Source of the DNA: Burkholderiales bacterium
GTDB lineage: Bacteria > Pseudomonadota > Gammaproteobacteria > Burkholderiales > Burkholderiaceae_E
NCBI GenBank assembly: GCA_027489195.1
Contig: JAIYAG010000456.1
Location: 1-7,236, forward strand
DNA length: 7,236 bases
Direction: 5' to 3'
Every line of letters begins with the position of its first letter. The first letter of the stretch is position 1. The position numbers and the translations under genes are program-made. Shown one piece after another: positions 6,936 through 7,236 of the stretch. The notes under the pieces were generated by a model. It made no database searches. It was given only the letters and a program-made list of their open reading frames with translations, and was not told the DNA's origin.

Positions 6936-7236
6936 TCAGTCCGCCTCGCCGCCCGCAGCGAGGAAGAGGCGATACGCCGGGTGCTGCGATTCGTCCCAGT
7001 GCGGATAGCCCAGCGTCTGCAGGAACGCGTCGAGCGCCGCGCCGTCGGCCGCCGGTACCTGCAGGCCGACCAGGATGCGGGCGTAGTCGGCGCCGTGGTT
7101 GCGGTAGTGGAACAGCGAGATGTTCCAGTTCGGGCTCATGCTCGTCAGGAAGCGCATCAGCGCCCCGGGGCGCTCCGGGAACTCGAAGCGATACAGGCGC
7201 TCGTCGCGCGCGAGCGCGGAATGCCCGCCCACGAGG
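6936..7236 (-). CDS. ilvA: Threonine deaminase, C-terminal regulatory part (5' end cut by window edge)
   Basis: Biosynthetic threonine deaminase converts threonine to 2-oxobutanoate, the first step to isoleucine. Only the last 99 complete codons are visible. They belong to the C-terminal ACT-like regulatory domain, which binds the feedback inhibitor isoleucine. RLYRFEFPERPGALMRFL and WNISLFHYRNHGADYARILVG closely match the E. coli IlvA block RLYSFEFPESPGALLRFL...WNISLFHYRSHGTDYGRVL; the end HPAYRLFLAAGGEAD matches the usual C-terminus. The PLP-binding catalytic domain lies to the right of the window. The GTG at 7230-7232 is an internal Val (LVGGHSAL), not the start. Having this regulatory domain separates it from the short catabolic enzyme TdcB. 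Confidence 0.93.
   Translation of the reverse strand, partial: LVGGHSALARDERLYRFEFPERPGALMRFLTSMSPNWNISLFHYRNHGADYARILVGLQVPAADGAALDAFLQTLGYPHWDESQHPAYRLFLAAGGEAD

Noticed and set aside
7230..7232. GTG as a start for a free-standing 98-residue ACT-domain protein
   Set aside because: The frame stays open to the window edge, and LVGG before the conserved block matches the interior of full-length IlvA.

Overview
The window reads as a stretch of chromosome from a high-GC betaproteobacterium, most likely Burkholderiales or a close relative. The order hemA-prfA, the wording of the conserved motifs in HemA, RF1 and the IlvA C-terminus, and the strong G/C preference at third codon positions all point that way. 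I cannot name the genus. No mobile elements, tRNA or rRNA genes, CRISPR arrays or signs of recent transfer were seen.

Six genes fill almost the whole window and all are on the minus strand, so transcription runs from the right edge to the left. In transcription order they are: the 3' end of ilvA (threonine deaminase, cut by the right edge); a 133-bp gap; an OmpR-type response regulator; 13 bp; a secreted LysM-FecR protein with three fibronectin-III-like C-terminal repeats; 3 bp; a membrane CHASE2 sensor histidine kinase; 27 bp; hemA (glutamyl-tRNA reductase); 52 bp; and prfA (peptide chain release factor 1, cut by the left edge).

The middle three genes look like one signalling unit. The LysM-FecR protein and the CHASE2 domain should both lie outside the inner membrane, so the secreted protein is a reasonable candidate for a partner or ligand-presenting subunit of the kinase. 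The kinase would then phosphorylate the response regulator at Asp51. The signal and the target genes are unknown. The kinase gene runs almost directly into hemA, with no terminator visible. The sensory operon may therefore read into haem synthesis and translation termination genes, or the hemA promoter may lie inside the kinase gene.

The housekeeping genes appear intact where visible. The points most worth a second look are the periplasmic partner plus CHASE2 kinase arrangement, the in-frame TGA-CCG-GTG junction between those two genes, and the tight link to hemA.
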